Shown in pieces: positions 8,836 to 20,032 of a DNA stretch of 41,889 bases. How positions within the stretch are numbered: position 1 is the stretch's first letter; the number at the start of each line of letters is the position of its first letter. The translations under genes and the position numbers were made by a program. The notes below the pieces were generated by a model, which saw only the letters and a list, made by a program, of their open reading frames with translations, had not been told where the DNA came from and did no database searches. The stretch comes from a bacterium (GTDB lineage Bacteria > Desulfobacterota_D > UBA1144): contig PAZJ02000011.1 of the NCBI GenBank assembly GCA_002715585.2, forward strand, positions 12,866 to 54,754, written 5' to 3'.

Positions 8836-10149
8836 ATGATACCATTAATATCGATAGTAGGAAGACCAAACGTAGGAAAATCAACACTATTCAACAGACT
8901 AGTGGGGATTAGACATTCAATAATTTTCAAAGAGCCTGGAAGTACCAGAGATCTGTTATCAAAAAGATTTATAATTAATAATAAAGAATATGAGCTAATT
9001 GACTCAGGGGGTTTTGATAAAAACAAAGATCTTTACCCTACCCTTATAAGAAAAAAAATTATTGAGGTTATTAAAAAGTCTAATTTGATAATTTTCCTAT
9101 TAGATGGTAAATCTGGACTTCAAAAAGAGGATTTTGAATTAATTTCATTAATCAGAAAAGAGAATAAAAGTATGGTGACGGTAATAAATAAAATTGATTA
9201 TAAACATTTTGATGAAAATCTACCAGAATTTTATAAACTGGGAGAGTCAAAGATGATTAGTATTTCTGCAGAACATGATAGGAATATTACAGAATTAAAA
9301 GATTTTATTTATAAAAATATTGGAAAAGTTAAATCAAATGAAGTTGAAGATTATTATTCCAAAATTGCTATAGTTGGAAAACCTAATGTTGGCAAATCCA
9401 CTCTTATAAATAAAATAGCAGCAGAAGAGATATCAATAGTAAGTGAAAAACCTGGAACAACTAGGGATGCTGTAAATCTTGAAATAATAAGAAACAAAAA
9501 AAAGTATATGTTTATTGACACTGCAGGCTTAAGAAGAAAGTCAAAAATATATGAAAAAGTTGAATATTATTCTACCTCCAGAGCAATAGATACAATTCAG
9601 AACTCTAATATAGCAGTTTTCATGATTGATTCACAATTAGGTCCATCAAAACAAGATTCAAAGATTTTGAATCTTATAAAAAAAAATAATAAAGCTGTAA
9701 TTATTTTACTCAATAAATCTGACCTAATTCCAAAAGAGCTTAAAAATAATGAACGACTCAAAGAAGTTATTCTTCAATATTTCCCACAAATAAACTATGC
9801 AAAAATTATTGTTATTTCTGCATTAGAAGGAAAAAATATAAACAAGATCTTTAAAGAAATAGATGAAATTGAAATAAAATTGAATTTTAAAGTGAATATC
9901 AATAATTTTAATAAATTTTTGAAAATAATTATTGAGAAATATTCAGTTCCAGTTCAAAGAGGTAAAAGATTTAAAATCTACTATGGATCACAAACTAAAA
10001 CTAATCCCCCAGAATTTATAATTTTTTCAAACTTTGCAAAAAATTTACCTAATCCATTTAGAAAATTTTTTGAAAGATCGATTAGGAATGAATATGGACT
10101 TGACGGTATAAGTTTTAAATTAAGCTTCAGAACTACTAGAAAAGAGTGA
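8836..10149 (+). CDS. der: Ribosome biogenesis GTPase Der (EngA), two G domains
   Basis: Two G1 motifs GRPNVGKST and GKPNVGKST, NKID/NKSD, C-terminal KH-like domain. Confidence 0.97.
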   Translation: MIPLISIVGRPNVGKSTLFNRLVGIRHSIIFKEPGSTRDLLSKRFIINNKEYELIDSGGFDKNKDLYPTLIRKKIIEVIKKSNLIIFLLDGKSGLQKEDFELISLIRKENKSMVTVINKIDYKHFDENLPEFYKLGESKMISISAEHDRNITELKDFIYKNIGKVKSNEVEDYYSKIAIVGKPNVGKSTLINKIAAEEISIVSEKPGTTRDAVNLEIIRNKKKYMFIDTAGLRRKSKIYEKVEYYSTSRAIDTIQNSNIAVFMIDSQLGPSKQDSKILNLIKKNNKAVIILLNKSDLIPKELKNNERLKEVILQYFPQINYAKIIVISALEGKNINKIFKEIDEIEIKLNFKVNINNFNKFLKIIIEKYSVPVQRGKRFKIYYGSQTKTNPPEFIIFSNFAKNLPNPFRKFFERSIRNEYGLDGISFKLSFRTTRKE

Positions 10150-11322
10150 TTCTATAACCAGTAGAACTTTATTTGCTATTATGCGAGAATCATATTGATT
10201 TACTGATTTTTTTCTTGAATTAAATCCCATACTAAGTCTTAAATCTTCATTCTCTATCAAGCTAACAATATTTTTAGTCGGACTTTCTTTTATATTATGA
10301 GAATATCCATTGATACCATTATCTATCGCTTCACCTATGCCACCTATTCTAAATCCTATTATTGGCTTGCTCAAAGCCATTGATTCTACAACTACTCGAG
10401 GAAATGGATCAGGATATCTTGAAGGAATAAAGAAAATATCAAAATCAGCTATATAAGATTCTACGTCAGTTTTATAACCAGTAAAAATAAATTTATTTGT
10501 TAAATTATATTCTTTAACTTTATCTTTTAATTTATTCATTAAATTTTGTTTGAAATAAAAAGGTGTGTCGCCAACAATAACAAAAACACAATCTTTTTTG
10601 AAAATATGTGATATTTCTTTACAAACTTCGATAAAATACTCAAAACCTTTTCTTGGAACAATTCTCCCTGCAGTCCCAATTATTATTTTATTTTTTTCAA
10701 TTCTATATTCATCTCTTAATTTTTTAATAATTTTATTATTTGAGAACTCATCAGTATCAATTCCATTATTAATTACAATATTTTTATTTTTAAATTTAAA
10801 CTGATCACTAGTAGCATTTGAAACACAAATAATTTTTTTAATGTTTTTAAATTTTCCACATGTATTAATAAGCCATTTAAAAAAAACATTTGTTTGTATA
10901 TTCCTTACATGCCATATGGTTTTAATATTATAAAAAAAACCAACTATAGAGCCAAAAATCTTAGCTTGAGTACCATTGCAGTAAATCAGCTCAATTTTAT
11001 TTTTTTTTATTAGATTTTTTAAAGTTATAGATAAAATTATTAATCTAATTAAGTTGATTATAATATCTAAGGGCAATATAGAAATACTTTTTCCAAACAT
11101 ATTAAAATTTTGTTTTTTAAGGTTTTCAGGGAAATTTTTTGAAATAATTTCATTAATTTCTAAATTTTCATTTTTAATATTTTCCGAAAAAGTATTTTTT
11201 GATGGAATAAGAACATGAACTTTATATTTATTATAATCAAAGTGTTTAAATAAATAGAAAAGACTCCTCCCTGGTCCACCATCTCTCACAGAATGATTAA
11301 TAAATAAAATATTTTTTTTCAT
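10120..11322 (-). CDS. Glycosyltransferase family 4 protein
   Basis: [17 protein letters not shown]-terminus; [18 protein letters not shown] and [34 protein letters not shown] donor-binding motif. Confidence 0.9.
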   Translation of the reverse strand: MKKNILFINHSVRDGGPGRSLFYLFKHFDYNKYKVHVLIPSKNTFSENIKNENLEINEIISKNFPENLKKQNFNMFGKSISILPLDIIINLIRLIILSITLKNLIKKNKIELIYCNGTQAKIFGSIVGFFYNIKTIWHVRNIQTNVFFKWLINTCGKFKNIKKIICVSNATSDQFKFKNKNIVINNGIDTDEFSNNKIIKKLRDEYRIEKNKIIIGTAGRIVPRKGFEYFIEVCKEISHIFKKDCVFVIVGDTPFYFKQNLMNKLKDKVKEYNLTNKFIFTGYKTDVESYIADFDIFFIPSRYPDPFPRVVVESMALSKPIIGFRIGGIGEAIDNGINGYSHNIKESPTKNIVSLIENEDLRLSMGFNSRKKSVNQYDSRIIANKVLLVIESLFSSSSEA

Positions 11323-11409
11323 TTTAACAAAATAACACAGAATTATGAGTTTTTAACTAACTTGACAATTACTTTTATTGTTAGACAATATCAATTAATT
11401 ATTTTTGTT

Positions 11410-12321
11410 ATGAAAAAATCTAAATATATATGGTTTAATGGTAAATTTGTACAATGGGATAAGGCAACCACCCACGTTCTTAGTCATGGTCTACATTACG
11501 GATCAGGAATTTTTGAAGGTATAAGAGCTTATTCAAACAAAAAAGATACTTTTATATTTCGATTAAGTGATCATTACACTCGTTTTTTTAATTCTGCGAA
11601 AGTTGCATTTATCAAAATACCTTATACACAAAATAAACTTGAAAATGCAACATTAGAATTAATTAAAAAAAATAAGTTAAGAGATTGCTACATAAGGCCA
11701 TTAGCTTTTATAGGTGATGGTTCAATTGGAATTAATCCTTCAAATAATAAAATTAATGTAATAATTGCAGCTTTTAAATGGGGAACATATTTAGGAGAAG
11801 AAGGTGTTAAAAAGGGTATAAGAGCAAAAATATCATCATTCTCTAGAATGGGAGTTAATTCTTTCATGACAAAATCAAAAATATCAGGAAACTATATCAA
11901 CTCTGTTTTTGCCAAGAGAGAAGCTTTAAATGCAGGCTATGATGAGGCGTTGATGCTTGACACTGATGGCTATGTTTCTGAGGGAACGGGAGAGAATATA
12001 TTTATTGTTAGAAACAATAAGATAAAGACTACTCCTATCACTTCAGTTTTAGAGGGTATTACAAGAGACTGCGTAATTCAAATAGCAAAAAATAATAACC
12101 TAGAGGTTATAGAGCAAAAATTTACTAGGGATGAACTATATATAGCCGACGAGGTATTTCTTTCTGGAACAGCTGCGGAAATAACACCTGTAAGGGAGAT
12201 AGATGATAGAAAAATTAGTAGTGGTAACCCTGGAAAAGTTACAAAAATTATTCAAGAAGAATATAAAGATCTTGTAAGAGGCATTAGTAATCCTGCTAGT
12301 AATTATTTAACAAAAATTTAG
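11410..12321 (+). CDS. ilvE: Branched-chain amino acid aminotransferase (start reassigned from the track TTG at 11362 to ATG at 11410)
   Basis: [70 protein letters not shown]. Confidence 0.95.
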   Translation: MKKSKYIWFNGKFVQWDKATTHVLSHGLHYGSGIFEGIRAYSNKKDTFIFRLSDHYTRFFNSAKVAFIKIPYTQNKLENATLELIKKNKLRDCYIRPLAFIGDGSIGINPSNNKINVIIAAFKWGTYLGEEGVKKGIRAKISSFSRMGVNSFMTKSKISGNYINSVFAKREALNAGYDEALMLDTDGYVSEGTGENIFIVRNNKIKTTPITSVLEGITRDCVIQIAKNNNLEVIEQKFTRDELYIADEVFLSGTAAEITPVREIDDRKISSGNPGKVTKIIQEEYKDLVRGISNPASNYLTKI

Positions 12322-13799
12322 ATAGCTCCTAAATAATCAAGCAAAGTCATGACGCCAAAGCCTGTTGCACCTGGGGCTAACCAGGGTCTTTTAGAGTCTA
12401 TATAAGCTGGGCCAGCAATATCAATATGAGACCATGGTATAGATTTATCCACAAAATGTTGCAGGAACATAGCCGCAGTTATGGCACCACCATATCTAGT
12501 TGAAGCAGAATTTTTTATATCAGCAATATTACTTTCTATTGAAGATCTAAGATCTTCATCCAAGGGAAGTTCCCATATTTTTTCACCCGCATTGTTAGAG
12601 GATTTTAAAATTTTCTCTGCTTGCCTTACAGTATTAGAGAATAAACCCGCAGTATAATTACCCAACGCTACCATGCAAGCACCTGTCAAGGTTGCTAAGT
12701 CAATCATTTCAGAGACTTTAAGTCTGTTTGCATATTCAATGGCATCAGAAAGTATAACTCTACCCTCAGCATCAGTATTAATAACTTCAATAGATTTACC
12801 GCTGAGTCCAACTACTACATCATCAGGTCTATATGCATTAGGACCTGGCATGTTTTCAGCAGATGGGATGAGACCATGCACTTCTAAGTTTTGAGGTTGC
12901 AATAAAGATAAAGCTTCAAAAACACCAACAACACATCCTGCACCAGCCATATCCATTTTCATGGTAACCATATAATCAGCAGGCTTTAAGGACAATCCTC
13001 CACTGTCATAAGTCATACCTTTTCCTATTAAAGCGATTTTTTTAGTTTTTTTATTTTTAGAAACAGATTTATATTTAAGGTGTATGAATCTAGGCATGTT
13101 TGCACTTCCTTTTCCAACATTCCATATACCAAGCATATTCATTTTTTTTAAATCTTTTTCATTAAAAATCTCACAAGTAACATTTTTTCTTTTTGATATT
13201 TTATTCGCATATTTTGCAAGTTCAGCCGGGGTTAAAATCTCAGGTTGTTCATTAACTAAAAGTCTAGTCATATTTACACCCTCAATAACATTTTTACTTT
13301 TATTTAATATTTTAGTAAAAGTTGAGTTTGATATATTATTTGAAATTATTGTTATATTAATATCATTTAAATTTGATTTTTTACTTTTATATTTATCAAA
13401 ATAATAATGACCATAGAATAAGCCCATTAAAAATTTTTCAACTTTTATATTGTCAAAGCTATTAGATAAAACAATTTGCAAAGAAGATATTTTTTGTTTG
13501 GAAGATACTATTGAGTAGGTAATTGACGAAGCACATCTGAAAATTTTTTCATTAGTTAGATCTTTTTTGGCTCCTAATCCTATAAATTTCTTTGAAGAAG
13601 ATTTGTCATTGTCTATTTCATTAAATATGAAAGATTCATTGTAATTACCTTCAAAAGACTGACTTTGAGCAAATTGAGAAATTTGTTTTTTTAAATTTCC
13701 ATAGATACTAAAGCTTTTATTGAGTTCAGTATTAAGTAAAACATGATATGTAGTTTCAAAATTAGTTATATTATTAGTGTTAGTTATAAATAAAGCCAT
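12318..13799 (-). CDS. pepA: Leucyl (cytosol) aminopeptidase
   Basis: [38 protein letters not shown] (M17 signature). Confidence 0.96.
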   Translation of the reverse strand: MALFITNTNNITNFETTYHVLLNTELNKSFSIYGNLKKQISQFAQSQSFEGNYNESFIFNEIDNDKSSSKKFIGLGAKKDLTNEKIFRCASSITYSIVSSKQKISSLQIVLSNSFDNIKVEKFLMGLFYGHYYFDKYKSKKSNLNDINITIISNNISNSTFTKILNKSKNVIEGVNMTRLLVNEQPEILTPAELAKYANKISKRKNVTCEIFNEKDLKKMNMLGIWNVGKGSANMPRFIHLKYKSVSKNKKTKKIALIGKGMTYDSGGLSLKPADYMVTMKMDMAGAGCVVGVFEALSLLQPQNLEVHGLIPSAENMPGPNAYRPDDVVVGLSGKSIEVINTDAEGRVILSDAIEYANRLKVSEMIDLATLTGACMVALGNYTAGLFSNTVRQAEKILKSSNNAGEKIWELPLDEDLRSSIESNIADIKNSASTRYGGAITAAMFLQHFVDKSIPWSHIDIAGPAYIDSKRPWLAPGATGFGVMTLLDYLGAI

Positions 13800-13834
13800 A
13801 TAGGATTATAACTAATATTATTAATAAAATAAAA

Positions 13835-14320
13835 ATGATAAATATTACAAAATATTACTTAATTTTAGTTTTAGTTTTTTTCATATTAGGTTGTAATTAT
13901 AATCAAAATGAAAAAAATGTTTTTAGCCCCAGTAAAATCGATTTAAAAGTTTTAGTTGCTGGTAAAAAAGATATCCAGGAATATGAATTTTATATTATTA
14001 ACTTTTGGGCTTCATGGTGTATTCCATGTAAAAATGAAGTTCCAATATTGAATAAATTAGACTCTGAAAATAGAAATTTAAAAGTAATTGGCATATCAAT
14101 AATGGATGTCTATTCCGAATCATTGAGTTTCATAAAATCAAATAATGTTCAATTTGAAAATTATTGGGATGAAAAGCTTGTTTCATTAAAAAATTTTAAT
14201 TCTATCAACAGCATTCCTGTGACTTTAATTTTTAATAATAAAGATGAGGTCATACTTAGATTGGATGGTGAACTGGATCAGAAATCTTATTTCAAAATAT
14301 TGGAGATAGTAAAAAAATGA
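13835..14320 (+). CDS. TlpA/DsbE-like thioredoxin-fold lipoprotein
   Basis: N-terminal hydrophobic segment ending LGC (lipobox-like); NFWASWCIPCKNEVP active site. Confidence 0.88.
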   Translation: MINITKYYLILVLVFFILGCNYNQNEKNVFSPSKIDLKVLVAGKKDIQEYEFYIINFWASWCIPCKNEVPILNKLDSENRNLKVIGISIMDVYSESLSFIKSNNVQFENYWDEKLVSLKNFNSINSIPVTLIFNNKDEVILRLDGELDQKSYFKILEIVKK

Positions 14321-15033
14321 TAGATTCATCTTCGACATATATTGCATTATTTGCAGGACTTTTATCTTTTTTTTCGCCTTGTATTTTTCCATTATTTCCA
14401 ATTTATCTTACTACTTTAGGCCTTGATGGAAAAATCAGTTCTAAAACTAATAAAAGCATTATTTTATCTACATTAATTTTTATATTGTCTTTTACATTTA
14501 TTTTTTTATTATTAGCTTTAACTTCAACCACAATAGGTTTATTTCTCAATATAAATAAACTAATAATGATAAAAATTTCAGGGATTTTAATTATTATTTT
14601 TGGGCTTATTAATATTGGTTTTTTCAAAAATATGTTTTTTAATAAAACATATCTATTAAACCTAAACTCAGATAACAAATTTTTTAAACCTTTCTTGCTT
14701 GGAATATCATTCGGTTTTGCCTGGACACCATGTATAGGACCAGTTTTAGGTTCAGTATTAGCTTATTCTGCAGCTGGAAAAAATATTGAAAGCTCTTTAA
14801 TAACATTAAGCTTTTATTCAATTGGATTGGGGATACCCTTTTTTATAGGATCTTTGGGTTTTAAAAGTTTAATTAAAAAATTTAATAATAAGTCAAAAAT
14901 TTACTATTTTTTTGGAAATTTTATGGGTTTTTTACTAATTATTTTTGGTATTATAGTTTTTAATAATAAAATATATATATTGAATCTATATTTTCAAAAG
15001 TTTATAAATTACTTAAATAATTTTTTTATTTAA
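14317..15033 (+). CDS. ccdA: CcdA-type cytochrome c biogenesis / thiol-disulfide transmembrane protein
   Basis: LFAGLLSFFSPCIFPLFPIYL and GFAWTPCIGPVLGSVLAYSA Cys-Pro motifs; polytopic. Confidence 0.93.
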   Translation: MIDSSSTYIALFAGLLSFFSPCIFPLFPIYLTTLGLDGKISSKTNKSIILSTLIFILSFTFIFLLLALTSTTIGLFLNINKLIMIKISGILIIIFGLINIGFFKNMFFNKTYLLNLNSDNKFFKPFLLGISFGFAWTPCIGPVLGSVLAYSAAGKNIESSLITLSFYSIGLGIPFFIGSLGFKSLIKKFNNKSKIYYFFGNFMGFLLIIFGIIVFNNKIYILNLYFQKFINYLNNFFI

Positions 15034-15095
15034 TTCTGTTCTAATTTTTATTATTTGATGTAAAATTTATTAATTGATTTAACAGGAGTATTAAT

Positions 15096-16412
15096 ATGAG
15101 TGAAGAGACCAAAAATGATGGGATAGTAAATAGAAGAGAAGAAGCCTTAGACTATCACTCCCAAAATCCAAGTGGAAAAATTGAAATAAAAGTTACTAAA
15201 GCAGCTGAGACACAGGATGAATTATCGTTAGCTTATTCACCATGGGTTGCTGAACCTTGCAAAGAAATCCATGAAGATGTACAAAATGTTTATAAGTATA
15301 CCAATAAAGGAAACTTAGTAGCTGTTGTATCAAATGGAACAGCAGTACTTGGATTAGGCGATCTTGGTCCTGAAGCTAGCAAGCCTGTTATGGAAGGTAA
15401 AGCAGTATTATTTAAGCGATTTGCTCAAGTAGATGCCTTTGATATCGAAATTAAGACAACAGATGTTGATGAAATTATTAGGACTGTAGAATTGCTTGAA
15501 CCGACATTTGGCGGAATTAATCTTGAGGATATCAAGGCACCTGAATGTTTTAGAATTGAGGATGAGCTTAAAGAGAAAATGAATATTCCAGTCTTTCATG
15601 ATGATCAACATGGAACTGCTATAATTTCTGCAGCGGGGCTCGTAAATGCCTGTGAATTAATTGGAAAAAAAATGTCAGAAATAAAAATTAATATAAATGG
15701 TGCTGGTGCATCTGCCATATCTTGTGCAAGATTATTTATAACTCTTGGGGCTAACGCTAATAATATACTTATGTGTGACAGTAAGGGAGTTATATATAAA
15801 GGTCGAGAAAATTTAAATAAACAAAAAGAAGAATTCGCTGTTGAAACTGATTGTAGAACTTTGGAAGATACTTTTAAAGGATCTGATGTGTTTATTGGCT
15901 TATCTATTGGAAATGTAGTTTCAAAAGATATGGTCTTAGATATGAATGATAATCCAATAATTTTTGCAATGGCAAATCCAGACCCAGAAATTTCTCCTAA
16001 GGATGCCTTTGAAGCTAGGCAAGATATTATTATGGCCACAGGAAGAACTGATTATCCGAATCAGGTAAATAATGTTCTTGGTTTTCCTTTCATTTTTAGA
16101 GGAGCATTAGATGTTGCTGCGACTGAAATTAATGAGGAAATGAAAGTAGCTGCGTCATTAGCCTTAGCTAAATTAGCAAAACTTGGTGCATCAAAAGATA
16201 TAGCAAAGCGGCATAATCGAGAAGAATTAGTTTACGGTAAAGACTACATAGTACCCTCCCCTTTTGATCCTAGAGTTCTTGTATGGGAATCCTATGCTGT
16301 TGCAAAGGCGGCTATAGAAACAGGTGTTTCACGATTGAAAATAGATTTAGATGAATATAAATCTAAACTAGAAAAAATGGCTGGAGTAGAACCACAAAAT
16401 TTTGATGAATAG
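15096..16412 (+). CDS. NAD(P)-dependent malic enzyme (no phosphotransacetylase domain)
   Basis: [71 protein letters not shown]-like aggag at 15084-15088. Confidence 0.95.
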   Translation: MSEETKNDGIVNRREEALDYHSQNPSGKIEIKVTKAAETQDELSLAYSPWVAEPCKEIHEDVQNVYKYTNKGNLVAVVSNGTAVLGLGDLGPEASKPVMEGKAVLFKRFAQVDAFDIEIKTTDVDEIIRTVELLEPTFGGINLEDIKAPECFRIEDELKEKMNIPVFHDDQHGTAIISAAGLVNACELIGKKMSEIKININGAGASAISCARLFITLGANANNILMCDSKGVIYKGRENLNKQKEEFAVETDCRTLEDTFKGSDVFIGLSIGNVVSKDMVLDMNDNPIIFAMANPDPEISPKDAFEARQDIIMATGRTDYPNQVNNVLGFPFIFRGALDVAATEINEEMKVAASLALAKLAKLGASKDIAKRHNREELVYGKDYIVPSPFDPRVLVWESYAVAKAAIETGVSRLKIDLDEYKSKLEKMAGVEPQNFDE

Positions 16413-16845
16413 AAAGATATTTTTTTTATTTTTTATTTTCTTTTTTATCAACTTTAATTTACAATCAGCTCAATTAACTAAAGAATCTTCTTTTTTTCTT
16501 AATTCACTTAAAGGCGATGTTAGAGAAGCTTATGATTATGCAGTAAAAAATCCTGAAATTTTGAGTAATTTTTCTTGTTATTGTGGATGTGAAAAAATCA
16601 AGCATACAAGTAATAAATCATGTTTTATCAAAAAGATTGATCAAGATAAAATCTTGTTAACTAATCATAGTGTTTCTTGTCCAATATGTATTGATGTTGC
16701 TCTCACTGTAAAATATCTTACTCAAGATGGTTTTAGTTTGAAAGAAATAAGATCTATTCTAGATGATGCCTATGATGGCTATCCTTCTACAGAAACTAAA
16801 TTAGAATTAAACGAGGGCTCAAAAAAAAGCTGCTGTAATGAATAA
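16402..16845 (+). CDS. Exported PCYCGC-motif-type cysteine-rich protein
   Basis: Hydrophobic N-terminus; FSCYCGCEK...SCF...SCPICIDVA and C-terminal SCC; helical LKEIRSILDDAYDGYP. Confidence 0.75.
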   Translation: MMNRKIFFLFFIFFFINFNLQSAQLTKESSFFLNSLKGDVREAYDYAVKNPEILSNFSCYCGCEKIKHTSNKSCFIKKIDQDKILLTNHSVSCPICIDVALTVKYLTQDGFSLKEIRSILDDAYDGYPSTETKLELNEGSKKSCCNE

Positions 16846-17392
16846 AATTTTATTTCTTGCTTTAATAATTATTTTCATAATATCATGCAATGGAGATAAA
16901 AAAATAAATTCACAATTCATTTTAATCGATAAAGTTATATCAAAGGAATATGATTTTAAAAAATTTGAGTATAAGCCAGGAAGTAATGTTGGGGCAGCAA
17001 ATAAAGCTTATATCCAAGATTTAAAATTAAAAGAGCTCAAAGGTTACAATATAATCAATTTTTGGGCATCTTGGTGCTACCCATGTATTGAGGAAGTTGG
17101 CGACTTTAATGATTTTATGACATTAGAGGCTTCCAATTTGAAAATTATTGGTATAAATATTTTTGATGAATATGAAGAGGCTGAGAAGTTTATTTTATCG
17201 AATAAGCCGAACTACCCAAATTATTTTGATGAATCTAAAACAATTCCTGTTGAATTTGGAGTTTCAGGTGTTCCTGAAACATTTTTTTTGTATGATAACA
17301 GAATAATATATAAATATGTTGGTAAAATAAGTAGAAAGGATATAACAAAAGGTCTAGATAAAACTTTATCATATGTCGAAAATAATAATTAA
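16838..17392 (+). CDS. TlpA/ResA-like thioredoxin-fold lipoprotein
   Basis: Lipobox-like IISC; NFWASWCYPCIEEV active site; GVPETFFLYDN. Confidence 0.88.
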   Translation: MNKILFLALIIIFIISCNGDKKINSQFILIDKVISKEYDFKKFEYKPGSNVGAANKAYIQDLKLKELKGYNIINFWASWCYPCIEEVGDFNDFMTLEASNLKIIGINIFDEYEEAEKFILSNKPNYPNYFDESKTIPVEFGVSGVPETFFLYDNRIIYKYVGKISRKDITKGLDKTLSYVENNN

Positions 17393-17729
17393 TTTATATC
17401 TTCTTATATTTATTTTAATAACTCCATTATCAACTTTAGCTAGTGATAAAGTTTATGAAATTTCTAATGAATTAATGTGTCCTGTTTGTCAGGGACAAAC
17501 TGTTGCGGAATCTAATTCTGGCCTTGCGATATCAATGAGAGAAGTTGTTAAAAAACAAATTTCTGAAGGTAAAAGTAAAAAAGAGATTTTAAATTATTTT
17601 GTAAATATTTATGGTGATACGATTTTAGCTACCCCACCTGCAAAAGGTTTTGGAATTATTTTATATCTATTTCCTGTTCTATTATTAGTTGGTTCAGTTC
17701 TATTCTGGATTAGAAGGTTCAATAAATGA
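17373..17729 (+). CDS. ccmH: CcmH/CcmL-type cytochrome c maturation protein
   Basis: Signal peptide; ELMCPVCQGQTVAESNSGLAISMR; C-terminal TM helix. Confidence 0.92.
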   Translation: MSKIIINLYLLIFILITPLSTLASDKVYEISNELMCPVCQGQTVAESNSGLAISMREVVKKQISEGKSKKEILNYFVNIYGDTILATPPAKGFGIILYLFPVLLLVGSVLFWIRRFNK

Positions 17730-19105
17730 TTTTTGATCAGAATTTTAAAAGGCTAAAAGTAATAAAGGAAACTATTGATTTAGAAAAATTAAATATAAAT
17801 AAAAAAAGCTTTGTTGCATATTGGATGTCCTCCAATCAAAGGGTTAATTGTAATTACTCTCTTAATGAATCTTTAAAATTAGCAAAAAAGTTAAAAGTTA
17901 TGCATAAAACATTTTTTATTTATAATCCACGACATTATAATTCACTTTCTAGGCATCATGAATTTATGCTGAATGGCCTAAAAGAAGTTAATAATCATCT
18001 AAATACCTTGGGCCATCAATTATATTTTTATAATTATAGCGATTCATTAATTAAATCAATATTAAAGGACTGTGTTTGTTTAGTAGTTGATTCAACTTAT
18101 ACAAATAGATCAAAAAAATATCAAAAAAATATTTTAGATAATCTAAATTTTAATATATATTCCGTAGATAATCTTTATCTACCTGTAGAAAGAGTATCAG
18201 ATAAACAAGAGTACTCGGCAGCGACTTTTAGAAAAAAATATTATAAAGAGTTAGAACACGAACTTCATATTCATAAATTTGAAATACCATTATTATTAAA
18301 AGAAGTTGATTCTATAAAGATCGAAAATAATTTTACAGAAATAATTAATAAAGAAATTAATTATTTAAAGAATGATGAATTTATAGATAAAAAAGTTATT
18401 AATATTTCTGGTCCCATATCGGCTGAAAAAGAAATTGATAGCTTTATAGACAATGATTTTGATAGCTACGAGGAAAATTCCAATAATCCTGAGTATATTA
18501 AAAATTCAACTATTAGTAAATTTCTACATTATGGACAGATAACAGCAACACAAGTTATATCTAAATTAAACAAAAATATATCATTAGAACACCCCTTTTT
18601 AGAGCAGCTCTTAATAAGAAGAGAATTAGCTTATAACTTTACTTTTTACAATGATAATTATAATAATTACAAATCTTTACCAAGTTGGGCTTTAAATTCA
18701 CTTGAGAAGCATCTGAAGGACAAGAGAGAATATATTTATAAATTAAATGATTTTGAGTTTGCAAAAACGCATGATAAATACTGGAATACTGCTCAAATTC
18801 AACTTCTTACAACAGGTTATATTCATGGATATATGAGAATGTATTGGGGCAAAAAGATTCTAGAGTGGACACCAGGATATAGGGATGGAATAGAGATAGC
18901 ATTATATCTTAATAATAAATATCAATTAGATGGAAGAAATCCTAACAGTTATGTCGGTGTTTTGTGGTGCTTTGGATTACATGATAGAGCTTGGCGAGAA
19001 AGAAATGTTTATGGAAAAATTAGATATATGAATGATAATGGATTAAGAAGAAAGTTCGATATAGAAAGATATGTTGATTTTTTCAATCAAAGAGAGTTAT
19101 TTTAA
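17726..19105 (+). CDS. phr: Class II deoxyribodipyrimidine photolyase
   Basis: VAYWMSSNQRVNCNYSL N-terminus and DGRNPNSYVGVLWCFGLHDRAWRERNVYGKIRYMNDNGLRRKFDI C-terminus are class II type. Confidence 0.93.
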   Translation: MIFDQNFKRLKVIKETIDLEKLNINKKSFVAYWMSSNQRVNCNYSLNESLKLAKKLKVMHKTFFIYNPRHYNSLSRHHEFMLNGLKEVNNHLNTLGHQLYFYNYSDSLIKSILKDCVCLVVDSTYTNRSKKYQKNILDNLNFNIYSVDNLYLPVERVSDKQEYSAATFRKKYYKELEHELHIHKFEIPLLLKEVDSIKIENNFTEIINKEINYLKNDEFIDKKVINISGPISAEKEIDSFIDNDFDSYEENSNNPEYIKNSTISKFLHYGQITATQVISKLNKNISLEHPFLEQLLIRRELAYNFTFYNDNYNNYKSLPSWALNSLEKHLKDKREYIYKLNDFEFAKTHDKYWNTAQIQLLTTGYIHGYMRMYWGKKILEWTPGYRDGIEIALYLNNKYQLDGRNPNSYVGVLWCFGLHDRAWRERNVYGKIRYMNDNGLRRKFDIERYVDFFNQRELF

Positions 19106-20029
19106 TAAAAATTTTTCAAATTTTTTACTGTACTTAAAATTAACAATATTTTTATTTTCAAAAGAAATAAATAAAGGAAAATTTTGATTCAAGTTATCAT
19201 TTTCGAGTAACTTATCAATATCTATCAAATTTAAAGTATTTGCCAAAATATCATTATTAGAGTTTGAATTTGTTGCAACAATTATTATCAAATCATTACG
19301 AACTGCCAATTCATTATCTTTCATATTTAAATTAAAAGTATATAAATCTTTATCTAGCTTATAAACAGAATATGTGTCGATTAAATTAAAATTAATTTGA
19401 TCAAAAATATAATTAGGCATTTCAATATACTCTGAATCATCTAATTGATAATTGTACTTTGTAATAACTTTATCAAAGGTGATTGCAAATTTGTCTAGGT
19501 TTTGGCTAATCAGATAATCTTTAATATTATCTACTATTATCCCTTTTATAATTGAATCAAAGCTCAATTTTGTACATTTATGCTTTTTAGAGAAAACATT
19601 ATTTATTTTAATATTAATATTTGTCATTATTGTACATCTTGAATGAACTTCAGATTTTAAATAATAATCTAGTTTTTTAACTTTTTGACTTTTACTAATT
19701 AGTGCAAAGGATGTTGGATTAAATTTACCTTTAGTGATTTTATTGAAATCATTTAATACTTTATAAGCATCAACAAATATATCTGGAGCTGAGACATCTG
19801 AGTTTTTCTCTAAATCATTAAATCTTGAAATAAATGAACTTGAATCATTTACACTCAAAGCATTAGAAATTTGTTCAATTTTATCTCTAATTGCTTTCTT
19901 TTGGTCAACTGTTAAAGAATCAAGAGTATGAATCTTAAGCTTTCTATCTATTATATTATATACTTTCGTGATACCATATGTGTCTAGGCATGGAAATGCA
20001 ACAAAAATAAATATAAGAATAAAGCGCAT
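19097..20029 (-). CDS. Exported, divergent ApbE-like protein (FAD:protein FMN transferase fold; catalytic motifs degenerate)
   Basis: Signal peptide; FISRFNDLE, TKGKFNPTSFAL, LSFDSIIKGIIVDNIKDYL resemble ApbE SxxSRxN, TxGxFDPT and DxGGxAKGxxVD motifs. Confidence 0.6.
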   Translation of the reverse strand: MRFILIFIFVAFPCLDTYGITKVYNIIDRKLKIHTLDSLTVDQKKAIRDKIEQISNALSVNDSSSFISRFNDLEKNSDVSAPDIFVDAYKVLNDFNKITKGKFNPTSFALISKSQKVKKLDYYLKSEVHSRCTIMTNINIKINNVFSKKHKCTKLSFDSIIKGIIVDNIKDYLISQNLDKFAITFDKVITKYNYQLDDSEYIEMPNYIFDQINFNLIDTYSVYKLDKDLYTFNLNMKDNELAVRNDLIIIVATNSNSNNDILANTLNLIDIDKLLENDNLNQNFPLFISFENKNIVNFKYSKKFEKFLLK

Positions 20030-20032
20030 TGA

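Noticed and set aside
15605-16039. 144-aa ORF antisense to the malic enzyme
   Set aside because: Long antisense ORFs are expected opposite conserved coding sequence; no family resemblance.
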